A DNA stretch of 64,000 bases, taken from assembly GCF_019924635.1 (NCBI RefSeq), contig NZ_CP065037.1:4092001-4156000 (forward strand), read 5' to 3'. The position numbers and the translations under genes are program-made. Below the pieces are notes generated by a model, which made no database searches, was not told the origin of the DNA, and saw only the letters and a program-made list of their open reading frames with translations. This document shows, one piece after another, positions 40,813 through 48,805 of the stretch. Origin of the DNA: Leifsonia sp. ZF2019 (GTDB lineage: Bacteria > Actinomycetota > Actinomycetes > Actinomycetales > Microbacteriaceae). Position 1 is the stretch's first letter. Each line of letters opens with the position of its first letter.

Positions 40813-41462
40813 AGCGAGCCTCCCTGCAGCATGGAGGTGAAGAGCGAGCGCAGCGCGTCCGTCTGAGCAATGGAGAGCGACGACGCGGATGACGCGGCCG
40901 TGCTCGTCTGCGGCACCACCCGGCGGATCGTGACGATGTCGGAGTCGCTGAGCCAGTTGTCGACCAGGCTGACGTTGCGGCCCTCGCTCGGCGCGTGGAT
41001 GACCTTGCCGTCGCCCGCGTAGATCACGATGTGCTCGCCGCCGTTGCAGACGATGATGTCGCCGGGCTGGGCCTGCGCGAGCGAGGGCACCTCGGTACCC
41101 ACCGTCGACTGACCGGAGACCAGGCGCGGGACGTCGATGCCGAGGTCTTTGAAGACGCGCTGCACCAGGCCGGAGCAGTCGAGGCCGGAGGCGGAGGTGC
41201 CGCCGAAGACATACGGGACGCCGAGGTACTTCTTTGCGTCGGCGACCACGTCTGCACCGGTCACTCCCCCGCTCGAGGTGGTGGCGTCGGTCGTGGCGCC
41301 CGTGCCGCCGAGGGCCTGCGTGAGGGCGGAGGCGAAGTCGGTCGCGCCGCTCGACGAGCGGGTGGAGGCGACGGGTGTCGCCGTCCCCGTCGTGACGCTG
41401 TCGAGCTGCACGAGCGTCGCCTGGATCTGCGCGATCCGTCCGATCGCGTCCGTCACCGTCAT
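40809..41462 (-). CDS. NlpC/P60 peptidoglycan hydrolase in flagellar operon
   Basis: 217 residues. After an N-terminal ~70-residue linker comes an NlpC/P60 domain with catalytic Cys96 (SGLDCSGLVQRVF), His144 (GGEHIVIYAG) and His156 (KVIHAPSEG). There is no signal peptide, so it would leave by the flagellar export path. It occupies the place between fliJ and fliK and probably opens the cell wall for the rod, as FlgJ muramidase does in Proteobacteria. Overlaps of four bases on both sides tie it to the operon. Confidence 0.88.
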   Translation of the reverse strand: MTVTDAIGRIAQIQATLVQLDSVTTGTATPVASTRSSSGATDFASALTQALGGTGATTDATTSSGGVTGADVVADAKKYLGVPYVFGGTSASGLDCSGLVQRVFKDLGIDVPRLVSGQSTVGTEVPSLAQAQPGDIIVCNGGEHIVIYAGDGKVIHAPSEGRNVSLVDNWLSDSDIVTIRRVVPQTSTAASSASSLSIAQTDALRSLFTSMLQGGSL

Positions 41463-41905
41463 GACCCGTTCCCCCGTCCGTCGGCGGACCGGTCGCGCTG
41501 CCAGGCGCCGGTCGCGATCTCGTCGATGGCCGCCTGCTCCGCACCGAGATCGCTGGCGACGACCTCCGCCGCGTGGCGCGCCTCCAGCTTCTCCAGGCCG
41601 ACGGCCCGCTTCTTCGCCTCGGTGAACGCCTCCTGCGCCGCCGCGGCGTCGGCCTCCGCCTGGGCGGCGAGCGCGGTCAGGTCGGCGAGCATGCTGCGGC
41701 TGGACGCACGGGCGGCGGCGAGCGCGAACAGCGTGCTCGCGTCGGTCGCCTCGACGGGGACGGCGTGCAGGGCGGCGATCGCACGCACCTGTCGCTCCCC
41801 CGCATCGCGTCGCAGCGCGTTGGCCGCCGCGAGGTCGCTCGCGGCGTGGTCCTTCTCGATCTGCCGCAGGCGCAGCAGTCCGGCCAGCTGGAACGTGCGT
41901 GCCAT
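41459..41905 (-). CDS. fliJ: Flagellar export chaperone FliJ
   Basis: 148 residues, almost entirely coiled coil (e.g. FQLAGLLRLRQIEKDHAASD, then long Ala/Glu-rich helices), the fold of FliJ. It sits between fliI and the NlpC gene with overlapping codons, as in many loci. FliJ turns in the FliI ring and links it to FlhA. Confidence 0.85.
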   Translation of the reverse strand: MARTFQLAGLLRLRQIEKDHAASDLAAANALRRDAGERQVRAIAALHAVPVEATDASTLFALAAARASSRSMLADLTALAAQAEADAAAAQEAFTEAKKRAVGLEKLEARHAAEVVASDLGAEQAAIDEIATGAWQRDRSADGRGNGS

Positions 41906-43218
41906 CACACCCCTCCCATCGTCGCGACGAGCGCGCCGAGGCGTGCCCAGGACTCCGCCGACGGCGCCGGCTCGCCGATGCTCTGCCGGAGGAACGCGTT
42001 GATGGCGTCCTCGTTCGCGACCGCGGCATCGACCCGCGGGTTCGTGCCCGGCTTGTAGGCGCCGACATCGAGCAGATCCTGCGCGGCCACTTTGGCGGCG
42101 AGCACGGCACGGAGCGCGGTCGCGGCGGCGCGCTGCTCGGGCGTGGTGACACGCGAGGCCAGCCGCGAGATGGAGCCGAGCACGTCGACCGACGGAAAAT
42201 GGCCGACGACCGAGAGCCGGCGGTCGAGCACGACGTGACCGTCGAGGATGCTGCGGGCGGAGTCGGCGATCGGCTCGTTGTGGTCGTCGCCGTCGACGAG
42301 CACGGTGTAGAGCCCGGTGATCGAGCCGGTCTCGCCGGTCCCCGCGCGCTCGAGGAGCTGGGCCAGCAGCGAGAATGTCGAGGGCGGGTAGCCGCGCGTG
42401 GCCGGAGGCTCGCCCGCCGAGAGGCCGATCTCGCGCTGCGCCATCGCCACGCGGGTGAGCGAGTCCATCATGAGCACCACGTCGGCGCCCTGGTCGCGGA
42501 ACGACTCCGCGATACGGGTGGCTGCGAATGCGGCGCGCAGGCGCATCACCGCCGGCTCGTCGGACGTGGCGACCACCACGATCGAGCGGGCGACCCCATC
42601 CGCGCCGAGGTCGTCCTCGAGGAACTCGCGCACCTCGCGGCCGCGCTCCCCCACCAGCGCGATGACCGAGATATCGGCCTCCGTGCCGCGCGCGATCATC
42701 GACAGCAGGGACGACTTGCCGACACCGGACCCCGCGAACAGCCCGAGACGCTGACCGCGGCCGGCGCTCACCATGGTGTCGAGCACACGCACGCCGAGGC
42801 CCAGCGGGTTCAGGATGCGCGCACGGCGCATCGCGTCGGGCGCGCGGTTGTCGAGCGGCACGAACCCGTCGGGCTCGACGGGGCCTTTGCCGTCGATGGG
42901 ACGGCCGAGCGCGTCGATCACGCGGCCGAGCATCCCGCGGCCCGTCGGGACGAGCAGCGGCGTGCGTACCGCGCGCGCCGGCGCCCCTGCGGCGATGCCC
43001 GTCACGCGGCCGTAAGGCATCACGCGCACCGAGTCCGCGGTCGTCGCGACCACCTCGGCGTGCACGCCGGGAACCTCCCCGATGGTCACCAGGTCGCCGA
43101 TCGCCGCGGCGACACCCTCGACCTCGGCGCCCAGGCCGATGACCGTCTTCACCCGGCCGACGCGTTCGGGCGCGGCCTCGCGCACGGCCCGGGCCCAGCG
43201 CGGCAGCGTCGCGGTCAC
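41905..43218 (-). CDS. fliI: Flagellum-specific ATPase FliI
   Basis: 437 residues, F1-ATPase-beta-like. Walker A is FAGSGVGKSS at residues 161-170. The Walker B region is DVVLMMDSLTRVAMAQREIG, followed by GEPPATRGYPPSTFSLLAQL. It drives unfolding and delivery of export substrates. The GTG start overlaps the fliH stop (GTGA). Confidence 0.96.
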   Translation of the reverse strand: MTATLPRWARAVREAAPERVGRVKTVIGLGAEVEGVAAAIGDLVTIGEVPGVHAEVVATTADSVRVMPYGRVTGIAAGAPARAVRTPLLVPTGRGMLGRVIDALGRPIDGKGPVEPDGFVPLDNRAPDAMRRARILNPLGLGVRVLDTMVSAGRGQRLGLFAGSGVGKSSLLSMIARGTEADISVIALVGERGREVREFLEDDLGADGVARSIVVVATSDEPAVMRLRAAFAATRIAESFRDQGADVVLMMDSLTRVAMAQREIGLSAGEPPATRGYPPSTFSLLAQLLERAGTGETGSITGLYTVLVDGDDHNEPIADSARSILDGHVVLDRRLSVVGHFPSVDVLGSISRLASRVTTPEQRAAATALRAVLAAKVAAQDLLDVGAYKPGTNPRVDAAVANEDAINAFLRQSIGEPAPSAESWARLGALVATMGGV

Positions 43219-43838
43219 GAGAGCGCCTCCCTCGCGCGGGCGAGCGCGGTCGCCACACGCGCGTCGAGCCAGCCCGCCGGCAGTTCGCCGATCGCGTCGC
43301 CGGGCGCGAGCGCGGGATCCGCCACGAGCCGCGGCGCCGCAGCGGGCCCGGTCGTCGCGCCCCCCGCTCCCGCGTCCGCCTCCGTCAGGAGCGCCAGGTC
43401 CTCCGGGTTCAGTCGCACGACGGCCACCGCTCCGACGGTCTCGCCCGCCAGCGCGCGGCTCACGGCGGCACGCGCGGCCGACACCCGGTCGGCCAGCGCC
43501 TCCCCCACCACCGCGGAGGCCAACTCGAAAGCGGCCTCGACCAGCACATCCTCGACCTCGGCGAGCACCGGCACGGTGGCGTCGCCCAGCTCGACGGCCG
43601 CGGCACGCAGCGCCTGAGCGAGCACCGCGACCCGCCGCGCGGCACGCTCCTCCTGCTCGGCACGCGACCGCTCCGCCGCCTCCTGCCACGCGCGCTGCTC
43701 CTCGGCGGCCGCCCTGCGCCCGTCCGCGTAGCCGGTCGCGTAGCCGCGGGAGCGCGCCGACGTCAGCGCGGCATGCTCCTGCTCGGTCTCCGTGAGCACG
43801 GGGATCGCGAGCGGTTCGAAGGCGGTCTCAGTCGACAT
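43215..43838 (-). CDS. fliH: Flagellar assembly protein FliH
   Basis: 207 residues. An Ala/Glu/Arg-rich coiled region (GYADGRRAAAEEQRAWQEAA) is followed by an ATPase-stator-like C-terminal domain (VVRLNPEDLALLTEADAG, PGDAIGELPAGWLDARVATA). It regulates FliI. ATG 43838 overlaps the fliG end by 11 bases. Confidence 0.86.
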   Translation of the reverse strand: MSTETAFEPLAIPVLTETEQEHAALTSARSRGYATGYADGRRAAAEEQRAWQEAAERSRAEQEERAARRVAVLAQALRAAAVELGDATVPVLAEVEDVLVEAAFELASAVVGEALADRVSAARAAVSRALAGETVGAVAVVRLNPEDLALLTEADAGAGGATTGPAAAPRLVADPALAPGDAIGELPAGWLDARVATALARAREALS

Positions 43839-44847
43839 ACGCGTCCTCGTCGCCGCGCTGCACGGTGATCGCACCGGTCGCCTCCAGATCGCGGATGGCA
43901 CGCACGACCGCGGCACGTGCCTCCTCGACCTGGGAGAGGCGGACCGGTCCGAGTATCCGCACCTCGTCGGCGAGCACCTCGCGGTTGCGCTCCGAGAGGT
44001 TGGCCGTGATGATCTCCTCGACCGCCGGCGCCGCCCCCTTCATCGCCACGGCGAGCACGGCGACGTCCACACCGCGCAGCACCTGCTGCACGTCACGGGC
44101 CTCCAGGCGCACGATGTCGTCGAAAGTGAGCATGCGCGAGCGCACCTCTTCGGCCAGCTCGGGATCGCGGCGCTCCAGCGCCTCCAGCAGCGCCTTCTCG
44201 GTGCTCGCGTCGGAGCGGTTGATGATGTCGACGAGGGGCTGCACTCCCCCGACCGCGTCGCTGGCGGTGCGGGCGGCGACGACCGCGCTCGCCCGCTGCT
44301 TGAGCGTGTCCGCGACGACCCGCACCGCATCCGGGCTCGGCGAGCCCATCGTCGCGATCGCGTGCGCGACCTCGGTGCGGGCCTCGTCGCCGAGGCCGCT
44401 CAGCACGCGGGAGGCGTGGTCCGCGCGCAGGTGCGCGAGCACGAGGGCGCTGGTCTGCGGCAGCTCCCCCGCCAGCAGCATCTGCACCTGGCCGGGCTCC
44501 ACGGTGTCGAGGAACTCGAACTGCTTGCCCGCCATGTTCGACGCCACACGGTTCATCACTCCCGTGGCTCGCTCGGCGCCGAAGGAGGCCTCCAGCAGCC
44601 CGACCGCGATCTCGCGGCCGCCGCGCGTGGAGACGGCGCCGCGCGTCGCGAGGTCGTGGAACTCGGTCATCGCCTTCTCGGCGACCCCCGGGTCCACGCG
44701 GCGCAGTCGCAGGATCTCCGCGGTGATCTCGTCGGCCTCCTCGTCGGAGAACTGCTTCATCACCTGGGCCGCGCGCTGCTGATCCATGTTCATCAGCACG
44801 ACGGCGACCTTCTGCGGGCCGGTCAGCGGTGTCTTCGCGTCGGTCAT
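43828..44847 (-). CDS. fliG: Flagellar motor switch protein FliG
   Basis: 339 residues with three armadillo-like domains: TGPQKVAVVLMNMDQQRAAQ at the N-terminus, AGELPQTSALVLAHLRADHA in the middle, and the charged torque helix region near FDDIVRLEARDVQQVLRGVD, which meets MotA. It couples the MS ring to the C ring. The start overlaps the fliF stop by four bases. Confidence 0.96.
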   Translation of the reverse strand: MTDAKTPLTGPQKVAVVLMNMDQQRAAQVMKQFSDEEADEITAEILRLRRVDPGVAEKAMTEFHDLATRGAVSTRGGREIAVGLLEASFGAERATGVMNRVASNMAGKQFEFLDTVEPGQVQMLLAGELPQTSALVLAHLRADHASRVLSGLGDEARTEVAHAIATMGSPSPDAVRVVADTLKQRASAVVAARTASDAVGGVQPLVDIINRSDASTEKALLEALERRDPELAEEVRSRMLTFDDIVRLEARDVQQVLRGVDVAVLAVAMKGAAPAVEEIITANLSERNREVLADEVRILGPVRLSQVEEARAAVVRAIRDLEATGAITVQRGDEDAYVD

Positions 44848-46430
44848 ACGGCCGCCCGATCATCCATCAGGCTGCGCAGGTACTCCGCGGTCTTCTGCGG
44901 ATCGCGCTCGGCGAGCGCCTCGATCTCGGAGCGTCGACGCTCCGCCTCCAGCTCGGGGCCGTCCGGGTCCGGAGCGTCGAGCTGCATCGGCACGGTCGGA
45001 GCGGCCTGCTCGAGCGGGAGAGGGAACGGCGAGGCCTCGAACGCCACCGACTCCTCCTCGAGCTCGCTCTGCTCCGCGGCCTTGCGACGGCCGCGGCGCA
45101 CGAGGGCGAACACGATGATCAGAGCGGCCAGCACGGCCGCGGCGATGATGGAGGTGCGGATGACGCCGGTCAGCTGGTCGGCGGCGGCCGCGTCCTTCGC
45201 CTCCTGCAGGGCCTTGGCCCCCTCGGTGGCGCCCGCCTTGCTGAACGGCACCATCTCGACGCTCACGGAGTCGCCCCGCTTGGTGTCGATGCCGGCCGCG
45301 GCATTCACCAGGTTGCGGATCTCGTTGGGACTGACGCTGCCGACGGCGTCGGAGTTGAGCGCGACGGAGACGGTCTGCCGGTTGATCGCGCCGGCCGGGA
45401 TGGTGCGCTGCTCGGTCACCTTGTCGACCGCGTTGTCCTTGGTCGACGACTCGGAGTTGAAGGTGCCGTTGCCGTTGGTCCCGTTGGGAACGGCGATGTT
45501 GTCGGGCCCGAGCACACCCGCGGCGCTTCCGCCGGAGCCCGTGTACGTCTCCTTCTGGCTGGTCTCGCTGAGCGACGGCGCATCGGTCGGCGCGGTGTAC
45601 GACTCCTCGGTGCGCTGCGCGGACTCCTTGCTCACATCGGCGGCGACCGCGACGGTGGCGTTGCCCGGGCCGACGACCTTGTCGAGCATGTCCTGCACGG
45701 CGTTCTTCACCCGCGTCTCGTAGTCGCCGGCCTGCTTGTCCGCTCCCCCGACGGCACCGGTGCCCACGGCGCTCAGCACCGTGCCGTTCGCATCCACGAC
45801 CGCGACGTCGGTCGGCTGCATGCCGGTCACGGCGGCGCTGGTCAGGTGGACGATCGCCTGCACCTGGTCCTGGCTGAGGGTGACGCCGTTCCGGGTCTCG
45901 ACGAAGACGGAGGCGGTCGGGTCCTTCTTCTCTGCCGCGAAGACGGTGTCCTCCGGGATCGCGAGCCGCACCGACGCCGTCTTGACGCCTTTCATCGCGC
46001 CGATGGTGTTGGCGAGCTCGCCCTCCATCGCGCGCTTGTACGTCACGGACTGCTGGAACTCCGACGAGGTGACACCCATCTTGTCGAGCAGCGAGTACCC
46101 GCCGGTGGTCGACGACGGCAGCCCCGCCGAGGCCGCCTTGAGCCGTTCGTCGTAGACGCTCTGCTGCGGCACGAGGATGGTCGAGCCGCCGTCGGTCAGC
46201 TGGTACTGCACGCCGTCGGTGCGCAGCTGGTCGACGATCGCCGAGGCGTCGGACGACTGCAGTCCCGAGAACAGCGGCGTGTACGTCGGCTGCGACGCCC
46301 ACAGCGCGATGCCGGTGACACCCAGGGTCAGCACGGCGACGCCGATGATCGCGATCACCCGCTGGGCGATCGAGAACCCACGGACCGTGTCGCCGAGTCT
46401 CCGGAAGAAGCTCGTCACCTGCTGGGGCAT
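44844..46430 (-). CDS. fliF: Flagellar MS-ring protein FliF
   Basis: 528 residues with two membrane helices (IAIIGVAVLTLGVTGIALWA near the N-terminus; SIIAAAVLAALIIVFALV near residue 420) and the periplasmic ring-building motifs (YTPLFSGLQSSDASAIVDQL; YKRAMEGELANTIGAMKGVK). The C-terminal ~20 residues bind FliG. Confidence 0.96.
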   Translation of the reverse strand: MPQQVTSFFRRLGDTVRGFSIAQRVIAIIGVAVLTLGVTGIALWASQPTYTPLFSGLQSSDASAIVDQLRTDGVQYQLTDGGSTILVPQQSVYDERLKAASAGLPSSTTGGYSLLDKMGVTSSEFQQSVTYKRAMEGELANTIGAMKGVKTASVRLAIPEDTVFAAEKKDPTASVFVETRNGVTLSQDQVQAIVHLTSAAVTGMQPTDVAVVDANGTVLSAVGTGAVGGADKQAGDYETRVKNAVQDMLDKVVGPGNATVAVAADVSKESAQRTEESYTAPTDAPSLSETSQKETYTGSGGSAAGVLGPDNIAVPNGTNGNGTFNSESSTKDNAVDKVTEQRTIPAGAINRQTVSVALNSDAVGSVSPNEIRNLVNAAAGIDTKRGDSVSVEMVPFSKAGATEGAKALQEAKDAAAADQLTGVIRTSIIAAAVLAALIIVFALVRRGRRKAAEQSELEEESVAFEASPFPLPLEQAAPTVPMQLDAPDPDGPELEAERRRSEIEALAERDPQKTAEYLRSLMDDRAAV

Positions 46431-46735
46431 CAGGCCTGCATCCGCATGATCTCGTTGAACGCGTCGACGGCCTTGTTGCGCACGCCGGCGACGAGCTCCA
46501 GGGTCACCTGGGCGCGGGAGGAGGCGATGGTGGCGTCATGGATGTCGTCCAGGTTGCCCGTGACGGCCTGGATGGCGAGCTTGTCGCTGGTCCCCTGGAG
46601 CGATTGGAGGTTGTCGATCGCTCCCGAGAGCGCGTCGCCGAAGGCCGCTCCCCCGCTCGCGGTCGTACCGGCCGCAGCCGCGGCGGAGGTGGTGCCGCCG
46701 ACCGAGCCGACGGCGGAGATCGCAGAGATGGGCAT
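46430..46735 (-). CDS. fliE: Flagellar hook-basal body protein FliE
   Basis: 101 residues. The C-terminal ATIASSRAQVTLELVAGVRN, KAVDAFNEIMRMQ is the FliE signature. It joins the MS ring and rod. One-base overlaps with flgC and fliF. Confidence 0.94.
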   Translation of the reverse strand: MPISAISAVGSVGGTTSAAAAAGTTASGGAAFGDALSGAIDNLQSLQGTSDKLAIQAVTGNLDDIHDATIASSRAQVTLELVAGVRNKAVDAFNEIMRMQA

Positions 46736-47127
46736 CAGTTCTTTCCGATCTGCAGGGCGGCCTGGTAGGTCTCTTTGGCGCGGTCCACCACGGCGGCGTT
46801 CGCCTGGTAGCCGCGCTGAGCCATGATGAGCGCCCCCATCTGCTCCGAGAGGTCGATGTCGGGGTAGCGGACGTACCCCTCGGCGTCCGCCACTGGATTG
46901 TCGGGCTCGTAGACCATGCGCCCCTCCGCGCTGCCGTAGGCCGCTCCGGCCACGTACGCCCCCGAGACCCCCTGCCCCTCCTGCGCCACGATGTAGCGGG
47001 CCTGGAAAGCGGCGCCGTCCGTCGGCTTGGCGGTGTTGATGTTGGCCAGGTTGTCCGAGACGGCGTCCAGCCACTTGCGGTGCAGGGTGAGACCCGTGCC
47101 CGCGATCCCGATCGCGTCGAATGTCAT
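46735..47127 (-). CDS. flgC: Flagellar basal-body rod protein FlgC
   Basis: 130 residues. N-terminal FDAIGIAGTGLTLHRKWLDA, VSDNLANINT and C-terminal MGALIMAQRGYQANAAVVDR match the rod-protein motifs. It is a proximal rod subunit. Confidence 0.95.
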   Translation of the reverse strand: MTFDAIGIAGTGLTLHRKWLDAVSDNLANINTAKPTDGAAFQARYIVAQEGQGVSGAYVAGAAYGSAEGRMVYEPDNPVADAEGYVRYPDIDLSEQMGALIMAQRGYQANAAVVDRAKETYQAALQIGKN

Positions 47128-47141
47128 CGCCGGTGCTCCCG

Positions 47142-47483
47142 TCAGCTCGTCCGCAGTGCGGAGCGGATCGCCGTGAACTGGTTGCCCGCCGCCTGGGAGG
47201 CGAACTGGAACCGCAGGACCGTGTCCACGTTCGAGAGAGTCTCGGTGTCGAGGTTGACGTTGTTGCCGTCGAGCCGCGTCGGCTCGAGCGAGCGCGCCGT
47301 CGTCGCGGTGGTGTGCCCGTCGCCCTCGGCCACCGAGCGGGCGAGGGCGTCTTCGAACGAGACCCGCTCGGCCGTGTAGCCGGGGGTGTTGACGTTGGCG
47401 ATGTTGTTCGCGATCGCCCGCTGCCGCGCGGCGAGGCCGTCGAGGGCGCTCGTCAGGGCGGCACTGGTCACGGATTCGAGCAC
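47142..47483 (-). CDS. flgB: Flagellar basal-body rod protein FlgB
   Basis: 113 residues. It shows ALTSALDGLAARQRAIANNI, ANVNTPGYTAERVSFEDAL and the C-terminal LRFQFASQAAGNQFTAIRSA. It is the first gene of the large basal-body operon (flgB to flgE), behind a sigma-28-type promoter at 47556-47582. Confidence 0.95.
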   Translation of the reverse strand: MLESVTSAALTSALDGLAARQRAIANNIANVNTPGYTAERVSFEDALARSVAEGDGHTTATTARSLEPTRLDGNNVNLDTETLSNVDTVLRFQFASQAAGNQFTAIRSALRTS

Positions 47484-47555
47484 AGCTGCACTCCATCGGG
47501 GTCGGGGCGGCGCATCCGTGGCCTGGTGGGTGAGCTATCCGTGCTCAGCCTGCTC

Positions 47556-47582
47556 TATCGGCCGTTCCAAGCGGCTCGTTAG
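47556..47582 (-). promoter_or_regulatory. FliA (sigma-28) promoter for flgB operon
   Basis: Minus strand: CTAACG (47582-47577), 14 bases, GCCGATA (47562-47556), about 70 bases before flgB. It is unusual for an early (class II) operon to carry the late sigma-factor promoter, so a second promoter is likely further upstream. Confidence 0.8.
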
Positions 47583-48024
47583 CGACGTCCGCGCAATTGC
47601 CCACAGCCTGCGGATCGCGGTGTGGAAAGAGTGGATTTCCGGGTCCCGAAAGCGGTATACCCACAGCTTCATCCACAACTGGAACGAGGGTGTGAATTAC
47701 ACGGATGTGGTTTCGAAGGGATGTTCGACGCGAGCGAAATTGCCAGGTTTTTGCTGATCAGTTGCGATTTTTGTTTCCTGTGTGTGGTGAGTGTCCACAC
47801 ATCTCGCGCGTGTCCTCCACACGTTTCGCACCTCCATCCACCACTTCTCCCCAGAGTTATCCACAGGTGGACAACGTGGGCGGAGCAGGGGAAGGTGAAC
47901 GCGTCGGTCCACCCCCGCGCGGTGAACGGCCCATGAATGCCCGACGGACGGCGAGGACACGCCCGAGAGGGCGCCTGACGCCCGGATCCAGGTCTGCTCA
48001 TATGAGCAAATCGGGCCGCTCCGA
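47583..48024. other. Intergenic region with several DnaA-box-like sites
   Basis: There is no gene here. The stretch is AT-richer than its surroundings and has one perfect DnaA box (TTATCCACA at 47855-47863) and several close variants: TTGCCCACA, TACCCACA, TCATCCACA, GTGTCCACA and, reversed, TGTGGAAAG. It may hold the main promoter of the flgB operon. No replication genes are near. Confidence 0.5.
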
Positions 48025-48408
48025 TCAGCCGAGCAGGTCGAAGTAGACCGGCCGCGGACCATCTTCGGCCCGGGGGACGGACTTCACCGCGGCGAGGTGC
48101 TTCGCGGTCGTCTGCCGCACGTCCTCGAGATGGCGGATGGTGTGGTGCTGGGCCTCCAGCAGCCGCGCCGCACGATCGTGCAGCGCCGCCGGGAGCGGCC
48201 CGAGCGCGATCGGCGGGCGCCACGGAACGGGGTCCGCCCCAGCGAGGGCGCTGTGCAGCTCGCCCTCCATACGCTCGAGTGCCGCCGTCCACGGGCCCAG
48301 TGACTCCGCGGAGTCCAGGGCCTCGGAGGAGTCCAGGATCTCCGGGGAGCCGGTCCCCTCGGCAGCGCCCTCCGCGTCAGGCGACACCGAGGTCGCTCCC
48401 GCCGGCAC
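48025..48408 (-). CDS. FliT-position protein, probable flagellar chaperone
   Basis: 127 residues (120 if the inner GTG at 48387 is used). The first ~40 are acidic and Ser-rich, the rest helical (WTAALERMEGELHSALAG; ARLLEAQHHTIRHLEDVRQT). It overlaps the end of fliS. A small helical protein directly after fliD-fliS is normally FliT, the FliD chaperone, but sequence similarity is too weak to assert that. Confidence 0.6.
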   Translation of the reverse strand: MPAGATSVSPDAEGAAEGTGSPEILDSSEALDSAESLGPWTAALERMEGELHSALAGADPVPWRPPIALGPLPAALHDRAARLLEAQHHTIRHLEDVRQTTAKHLAAVKSVPRAEDGPRPVYFDLLG

Positions 48409-48805
48409 CGGCGTTCACGGCCGGGATGGACGCGGCGGCCTCGTGCCAGGCCTGGCGGAGCGGCTCCACGAGCTCGATCGCCTCGCGCACCTTCGCCGCA
48501 TCGCGCTCGATGGTCACGTCGACGATCAGCTCGGCGAGATACGCGTAGAGCTGCAGGAGGCCGTCCGCGCCGCTCCACAGCTCGACGCGCAGGCTGGAGG
48601 CGAGCTCCGCGACGATCTGGTCGGCGTGGCGGAGGTTCTCCCACGCGATCGGCCAGTTGTCCGGGCCCAGGGCGTTCTCCGCACGGGTCAGGTCGAGCAC
48701 CAGACGGTCGTACAGCATCGTCAGGAGGCGGGCGGGGCTCGCGGAGAGCACGCTGTCCCGGTTGTAGGCGGAGAGCTTGGCGGCGGCGGAGTTCAGGAGG
48801 GTCAT
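48377..48805 (-). CDS. fliS: Flagellin export chaperone FliS
   Basis: 142 residues, helical. YNRDSVLSASPARLLTMLYD, RLVLDLTRAENAL and the motif around ADGLLQLYAYLAELIVDVTI are typical of FliS. It holds flagellin unfolded before export. ATG 48805 overlaps the fliD stop by four bases. The C-terminal 15 residues are Gly/Ala-rich. Confidence 0.92.
   Translation of the reverse strand: MTLLNSAAAKLSAYNRDSVLSASPARLLTMLYDRLVLDLTRAENALGPDNWPIAWENLRHADQIVAELASSLRVELWSGADGLLQLYAYLAELIVDVTIERDAAKVREAIELVEPLRQAWHEAAASIPAVNAGAGGSDLGVA

Noticed and set aside
47583..48024. Chromosomal origin of replication
   Set aside because: DnaA-box-like sites are present, but dnaA, dnaN, gyrB and rpmH are absent and the surroundings are flagellar genes.
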